NCBI RefSeq assembly: GCF_022682495.2
Contig: NC_071389.1
Coordinates: forward strand, 102,093,951 to 102,157,950
DNA from: Desmodus rotundus
Taxonomy: Eukaryota; Chordata; Mammalia; Chiroptera; Phyllostomidae
Length of the DNA stretch: 64,000 nucleotides
Direction: 5' to 3'
The notes beneath the pieces are model-generated. The model searched no databases. It had not been told where the DNA came from and was given only the letters and a program-made list of their open reading frames with translations. The translations under genes were made by a program, and so were the position numbers. Shown in pieces: positions 58,813 through 64,000 of this stretch. Position 1 is the stretch's first letter; every line of letters starts with the position of its first letter.

Positions 58813-59545
58813 CAGTCATATACTGCTTATTGATGAGAATATGTTCTAAGAAATGCATGGCTAGGTGATTTCACCTTTGTTTGAACATCACAGACTGCAC
58901 TTACACAAACCTGTGAGGTATAGCCTACTACACACCCAGGCTGTATGGTACAGCCTATTGATCTTGGGCTCTAAGCCTGTACAGCATGTTTCTATACTGA
59001 ATACTATAGGCAGTCATAACACAATGGTAAATGTTTGTGTATCTAAGCATATTTAAACCTAGAAAAGTTACAGTAAAATACGGCATCAGTACTTTTACAT
59101 GTCAGGCAGTACAGTAGGTCTTTTACACCAGCATCACCACAGACATGTGAGTAATACATTACACCACGATGTTACAACAGCTATGATTTTTTAACCGGTG
59201 TGCTTTAAGAATTTTTAAAACATGCAATACTGACTGTTTAGTCAGGGGCACTCACCCCTTTTCCCTTAGGTTGTCAAATAAAAAAGTGACAACAGCCAAC
59301 ACAACAAGAGCCATCTGGTGTGAGTGAATCAAAATTATACCTATTTTTTTATCAGATTGGCCAAAAATATATTTTTTGTGTGCTACAGAATTTTAGTAAT
59401 TAGTTTATATGTACCATGAGATGAAAAAGGTTAAAAATCGCTGCTTCAGGTGATAGGAATGTTTCAGCTTCATTATAATCTTATGGAATCACTGTCTTAT
59501 ATGTGGTCTGTTGTTGATGGAACATCGTCACACAGAGCATGACTG
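58813..59545 (+). mobile_element. Tigger-like (TcMar) DNA transposon remnant
   Basis: Begins cagtcatatactgcttattg directly after TA and ends acagagcatgactg at 59545. These are inverted CAGTCAT termini with matching interior words (ggtatagcctactacacacc, atgtttctatactgaatact). It is non-coding. It is interrupted by a hAT-type insert at about 59185-59443. Family name from memory; superfamily more certain than subfamily. Confidence 0.6.
59185..59443. mobile_element. hAT-type MITE inside the Tigger-like element
   Basis: Ends gattttttaaccggtgtgct at the left and ggttaaaaatcgctg at the right are inverted copies of a CAGCGATTTTnAACC terminus. The Tigger-like sequence resumes after it (ggtgataggaatgtttcagc). 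The 8-bp TSD could not be resolved. Confidence 0.6.
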
Positions 59546-61094
59546 GGTACTAATTTATTTTCTCATCAGAAATATCTGAGAGATATTCAACTCTTTGCCA
59601 GTCTGGTTTGTGTGCAGTGTTTTAATTTCCACTTCTGTGATTATTTGAGAGATTGGACATTTGATCTTATTCTCTTTCCCCTGCCGTTTCTCTTCTTCCT
59701 CTTCCTCATTTTTGTGTGAAGTGCCTGTTGTACACTTTTCCCATTTAAACAAAACCCTTTTCTTTACTGATTTCCAGCAATTATTTTAAAATTTGAGGAA
59801 CCAAATCCTTTGTTTTAATATATAATCACAGTTTGTAGCCTGTCTTGCTTTGTTTATGGTGTCTTTTAATGCACTTAACATTTTTAAAAATTTCATTGCT
59901 GTCAAATTTACCACCCTATCCCTTCAACTCTTATGCTTTTTAGGTCTTGTTTAAGAATCCTGACCACCCCCACCCCCATGTGCACATCGGGGCATCTGGA
60001 AGGCTGCTGAGCGGGGCCTGTCACAGGGGGGTCATTTCATTGCCGTCAGCATGGATGGTTCTCACAGACCCAGCAGCGATGCTTTCTTACTTGGTTAGGA
60101 CTTTTCCTTTCATAAGGGAGCAAACTAAATCTAACCTCCACATTACTCCTGAGGGCATCTTGGGGACTTTTTATCTATGCCCAACCCTAGAAAACCTTTA
60201 ACATGACTGTGTTTTGGGTCATTGCGTGAATAACGCCATGCTTGTTTCGCCAGTGTTCAGAGGAACATGGAGTTCAAGTGAGTTGCTCAGAACTGTGTAA
60301 CCGGTCAGTGGGGGATGGGGAGTAGCTATGGGTTGCTATGACACCCAGTTTAGTTTTTTTGTTTAGTCCTAAGCTCTTTCCTGCTCTAAAACTGTTTTTC
60401 TGGACTTTAGGTCACTTCTAGATATGCTTCGAGAACAGCTGGAATATTTAAAAGTCCACCCTCCTTTAATCTGTAGGTATTGTCCAGCCCTGCAATGCGC
60501 ACAAAGGACTGCTGGCGAAATGTCTCTGCTCCTCTGCACGAACTCTTGTGTTGTTGGTGCATCTTTTCTAAAAGTAAGGGCAAATTTAATGTGACATGAA
60601 TATTTTAGTTTTTAAGTTGATTATGGGATTCTTATCAAGGGAATTCGTGGCCAGAGAATATGATCAAATTGGCTTGGAAAAGGTGAGGAGGTTTCCTTTC
60701 AGGGCTACCACGAAGGCAGCTATGCGGGGACATTTTGTCCCAGAGGAACATTTTTATGTTCTTGACAGTTACAAAGGCTTTCCTGAGCCGGACGTGAAAT
60801 CTAAAGCCAAAGTGACAAATGAACTTTAGATTTCAACACTTCTGTGAGTCCAAGAAATGAACAAAATTAGAAAGCGCATGGCAGATTGCGAGAACATCCA
60901 TAGCAGGAAAAAAAAATGTTTTAAAAAGGTGAATCAAGAAGGATATAAGAATTCTGTGTTAAAATGGTCAAATATTATGAATTACTTATTCATACATGAA
61001 AACGTAAAAAAGACAAGTAAAATGTGAGAATCTAAGTCTCTTTTCCCCATCAAATTGGAAAAATGAAAGATTGGTAAAGCAGTGTGGTAAGTAC
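59546..61094. other. Intronic sequence, nothing recognised
   Basis: Includes a 77-codon + frame at 60596-60829 (EFVAREYDQIGLEKVRRFPF...) that I could not match to any family. No flanking splice pair supports it as an exon. Confidence 0.4.
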
Positions 61095-61546
61095 ATGCTT
61101 ATCCAATCTGGGTGGATTTGAGGGGTTAGTAGTGACTTCCTAGAGCTGTCATGACAAATCACCACAAACTTGGTGACTCAAAACAACAGATTTATTCTTT
61201 CACAGTTTTGGAGGCTCAAGGTCAGACATCAGGGTGTCAGCAAGGCCACCACGCTGCCTCTTCCAGCTTCTGGTGGTGGCTACCACCCAGTGGATGCGTC
61301 ACTTCACTGTGCCTTCATCAAATGCCCTTCTTCCCTCTGTATCTCTGTCCAAATCTCCCTTTCCTTTCTATTATAAGAACACCAGCTTTTGGATTTAGGG
61401 TCCACAGTTATTTAGTATTACCTCATCTTCACTTGGTTATATCTGCAAAGACCCTATTTCTAAATAAGGTCACATTCATTGGTGCCAGAGGTAAGGACTT
61501 CAGCATATCCTTTTTGGGGGCACAGTTCAACCCACACCACCCCATT
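61095..61546 (-). mobile_element. Ancient LTR-like repeat (ERVL-MaLR type), antisense
   Basis: Words tcatgacaaatcaccacaaa, cttggtgactcaaaacaaca, tttggaggctcaaggtcaga, gcaaagaccctatttctaaa and taaggtcacattcattggtg follow the antisense order of a common mammalian MaLR LTR. Non-coding. Confidence 0.5.
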
Positions 61547-61614
61547 TGTTTTAGATGGGCATGTGCTGTAATCTTGTCTTTAGGAGTCTGTCCTATAGAA
61601 ATAGTCTCCCTCTG

Positions 61615-62360
61615 GAGAACCAAGATGGCGGCATAGGTGGACACACTGCGCCTCCTCGCACAGCCAGAACTGACGGAGAATCGAACGGCAAGGATGTCTG
61701 ACATCAAGGAAATAAAAAAATAAACATTCATCCAGACCGGTAGGAGGGGCAGAGATGGGCACCAGGGTGGACAGGACTCACGTGGCCGTGGCGGGACCGA
61801 GATTGGCGGAGTGTGGGACTAACGGGGCAGGCAGTCCGACCACTAGCAGACTCTGCTGTGCCACATTCCCGCAAATAAACTGAGAGGGACGGACTCAGAG
61901 TGGCAGAGAACGGGGCAGGCAGAGTGGCGGGTAGCACCCTGCGGCCCCACATTCGTGCACAGATAAACTGGACAAACGGCGGGGAGCAAAGCAGACAGAG
62001 CAACCCAGGGCTCCAGCTCAGGAAAATAAAGCCTCAAACCTCTGATTGAAAACGCCCATGGGGGTTGGGACAGCAGCAGGAGAGACTCCCAGCCTCATGG
62101 GAGAGGTCGTTGGAGAGACCCACAGGGGCCTAGAGTGTGCACAAGCCCACCCACTCGGGAGCCAGCACCAGAGGGGCCCAGTTTGATTGTGGGTAGCAGA
62201 GTGAAGGATTGAAATCCGGAGGAGTGAGGCGGGCGCCATTGCTCCCTCTCGGCCCCTCCCCCACGTACAGGGTCACAGTGCAGGGACCAGCATTACCCCG
62301 CCCTGGTGAACACCTAAGGCTCTGCCCCTTAAAGTAACAGAAGCACCAAGACAAAAAAAA
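61615..62360 (+). promoter_or_regulatory. 5' region of HAL1-type copy F with YY1-like motif
   Basis: CAAGATGGC at 61621-61629, seven bases in from the 5' end, matches the L1-start YY1 site. The remainder is GC-rich with CpGs. It ends in an A-run directly before the ORF1 ATG. Confidence 0.55.
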
Positions 62361-63059
62361 ATGGCCCAAATGACAGAACACTTCAAAGCTCCAGAAATAA
62401 TTCAACTAAGCAGTGAACAGATAGCCAACCTATCAGATGCACAGTTCAAAACACTGGTTATCAAGATGCTCACAGAATTGGTGGAATCTGTTCGAAAAAC
62501 AGATGAAAAAATGAAGCCTATGCTAAGAGAAACAAAGGAAAATGTACAGGGAACCAGTAGTGATGGGAAGGAAACTGGGACTCAAATCAACAGTGTGGAC
62601 CAGAAGGAAGAAAGAAACATCCAACCAGAAAAGAATGAAGAAACAAGAACTCGGAAAAATGAGGAGAGGCTTAGGAACCTCCAGGACATCTTGAAACGTT
62701 CCAACATCCGAATTATAGGGGTGCCAGAGGGGGAAGAGGAAGAACAAAAAATTGAAAACTTATTTGAACAAATAATGAAGGAGAACTTCCCTCATCTGGC
62801 AAAGGAAATAGACTTCCGGGAAGTCCAGGAAGCTCAGAGAGTCCCAAAGAAACTGGACCCAAGGAGGAACACACCAAGGCACATCATAATTACATTCCCC
62901 AAGATTAAACGCAAGGACTTACATCCAAGATTACTGTATCCAGCAAAGCTATCATGTAGAATGGAAGGGAACATAAAGTGCTTCTCAGATAAGGCCAAGT
63001 TAAAGAAGTTCATCATCACCAAGCTCTTATTATATGAAATGTTAAAGGGAGTTACCTAA
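62361..63059 (+). CDS. HAL1-type ORF1 protein with internal deletion, copy F (232 codons)
   Basis: Intact frame MAQMTEHFKAPEIIQ ... LLYEMLKGVT, about 92% identical by eye to copy E (19 differences in 232). Layout: N-terminal LSDAQFKTLVIKMLTEL (about residues 25-41), charged helix-prone middle to about 105, RRM-like core NIRIIGVPEGEEEEQK (about 112-165), then HIIITFPKIKR joined directly to KDLHPRLLYPAKLS. The missing ~46 codons are those present in copies A and D2. The start ATG has a good A-run/ATGGCC context. Whether the shortened protein still binds RNA is unknown; in L1 ORF1p the lost block is part of the C-terminal domain. Confidence 0.83.
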   Translation: MAQMTEHFKAPEIIQLSSEQIANLSDAQFKTLVIKMLTELVESVRKTDEKMKPMLRETKENVQGTSSDGKETGTQINSVDQKEERNIQPEKNEETRTRKNEERLRNLQDILKRSNIRIIGVPEGEEEEQKIENLFEQIMKENFPHLAKEIDFREVQEAQRVPKKLDPRRNTPRHIIITFPKIKRKDLHPRLLYPAKLSCRMEGNIKCFSDKAKLKKFIITKLLLYEMLKGVT

Positions 63060-63212
63060 GAAAAAGAAGATCAAAAATAGGAACAGTAAAAATGACAGCA
63101 AACTCACAGTTATTAACGACCACACCTAAAACAAAAACAAGAGCAAACTAGGCAAACAACTAGAACAGGAACAGAACCATAGAGATGGAGATCACATGGA
63201 GGGTTGTCAATA

Positions 63213-63238
63213 GGGGAGTGGGAGGGGGAGAGGGGGGG
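63213..63238 (+). other. G-quadruplex-capable purine tract in HAL1-type 3' region
   Basis: Five G-runs of at least three separated by one or a few bases, at the position where L1 3' UTRs also have a G-rich tract. Confidence 0.6.
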
Positions 63239-63566
63239 AAAGGTACAGAGAATAAGTAGCATAGATGATAGGTGGAAAATAGACAGGGGAAGGGTAAGAA
63301 TAGTGTAGGAAATGTAGAAGCCAAAGAACTTATAAGTATGACCCATGGACATGAACTATAGGGGGGGAATGTGGGAGGGAGGTGGTGGGCAGGATGGAGT
63401 GGAGTGGGGGGGAATGGGTCAACTGTTATAGCATAATCAATAAATATATTAAAAAAAAAAGAAGAAGAAATAGTCTCCCTCTGCGCAGAGGTGAACATTC
63501 AAGGCTGGTCATCACAGCATTGTTTGTAGTAATAGCAAACTAAAAACAATCTCGATGTCTTTCAGA

Positions 63567-63800
63567 ACCTGACCAGTGTGACTCAGTTGGTTGGGCATTG
63601 TCCCACAAAGCAAAAGGTTGCCAGTTCGATTCCTGGTCAGGGCACATGCCTGGGTTATGTGTTCTGTCCCCAGTTGGTGCATATACAGGAGGCCACCGAT
63701 TGATGCCTCTCACATCAAATTGTTTCTCTCTCACATTGATTTTCACCTACCTCTCTTTCTCCCTCTCTTCCTCTATCTCTAAAAAATAAATAAATAAATT
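63567..63800 (+). mobile_element. Ves SINE
   Basis: cctgaccagtgtgactcagt head, B-box-like cagttcgattcctggtcagg, a ctctctttctccctctcttc stretch and a (taaa)n tail. Confidence 0.92.
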
Positions 63801-64000
63801 TTCTTTACAAAGGGGAATAGAAAACCATGGGTTATTTATGTAATGGCATGTTAATGCAGCTTCTAAGAAAGTAGCCCCATCCATGCTGACCTAGAAAGTT
63901 CATCTCCCTCTCTGTCTTCATGTCTGTCCATCTGTCCTGTTACTGTTTTTAAGGATGGACTAACAGCACCCATATGTGTATGTGACATGTCTCTGCTATA
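63801..64000. other. Intronic sequence to window end
   Basis: Nothing recognised; the downstream CRYL1 intron continues past the window. Confidence 0.4.

Larger units (their letters stand above)
61615..63465 (+). mobile_element. HAL1-type element, copy F (full length, deleted ORF1)
   Basis: A perfect 18-bp TSD agaaatagtctccctctg at 61597-61614 and 63466-63483 encloses 1851 bp. The element begins gagaaccaagatggcggcat, has a 5' region of about 0.75 kb, a 232-codon ORF1 (62361-63059), a 0.4-kb 3' region with a G-rich tract and a short A-rich tail. No ORF2. The perfect TSD makes it one of the youngest insertions in the window. Confidence 0.93.
18443..64000 (+). other. CRYL1: CRYL1 downstream intron (partial)
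   Basis: No further exon of CRYL1 or of another gene could be recognised between the donor at 18443 and the end of the window. The intron is dominated by nested retrotransposons: six HAL1-type copies, one old full-length L1, two young L1s and an L1 3' fragment. The intron assignment assumes that the next exon lies beyond 64000. Confidence 0.7.

Noticed and set aside
60596..60829. 77-codon frame considered as an unannotated exon or small gene
   Set aside because: No family resemblance, no convincing acceptor/donor pair, and the length is within chance expectation for 64 kb.
1..64000. CRISPR arrays, operons, ribosome-binding sites, rRNA
   Set aside because: The sequence is a mammalian intron; no regularly spaced repeats, prokaryotic gene layout or rRNA segments were seen.

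Overview
This is a mammalian intronic window, almost certainly from a bat (Chiroptera, probably Yangochiroptera). The bat signature is seven copies of the tRNA-derived Ves SINE, several with intact target-site duplications (TSDs), beside Laurasiatherian-type L1 families. There is no prokaryotic gene structure, and most open frames lie inside retrotransposons or are chance frames.

The only host coding sequence I can support is one 127-nt internal exon at 18316-18442 on the + strand. It has a good splice acceptor and donor, and its 42 codons match the N-terminal, NAD-binding part of CRYL1 (lambda-crystallin / L-gulonate 3-dehydrogenase). The rest of the window therefore reads as two large CRYL1 introns: 1-18315 upstream and 18443 to the end downstream.

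The introns are packed with mobile elements. (1) Eight copies of an L1-derived element that carries ORF1 but no ORF2 (half-L1, HAL1-type): minus strand at about 5.9-7.9, 12.0-14.0, 22.7-24.2, 25.7-28.6 and 29.4-31.2 kb; plus strand at 27.1-28.4, 35.2-37.1 and 61.6-63.5 kb. Three keep a long uninterrupted ORF1. Two of these share an identical internal ORF1 deletion. (2) Two long, relatively young L1s: a minus-strand copy (37274-42527) and a plus-strand full-length copy (47127-53832), plus a 3' fragment (55529-56239). (3) One old full-length L1 on the minus strand, spread over about 22.0-34.6 kb because a MITE, three HAL1-type loci (one of them a double insertion), a mariner, a microsatellite and a Ves SINE sit inside it. 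(4) DNA transposon remnants: mariner-type, hAT-type, Tigger-like and palindromic MITEs. (5) Ancient solo-LTR-like pieces (ERVL-MaLR type) and older L1 3' ends, one of which stops about 50 bp before the CRYL1 exon.

The most unusual observations concern the L1 machinery. The two young L1 copies are separate insertions, yet both carry the same endonuclease Glu-to-Lys change and the same pair of frameshifts (+1, then -1) between the endonuclease and reverse-transcriptase domains. Their lineage thus seems to have spread with a split or defective ORF2. The ORF1-only elements share the last ~30 bp of their 3' end with these L1s. Together they suggest a parasite network in which several defective lineages were mobilised in trans by an L1 source outside this window.
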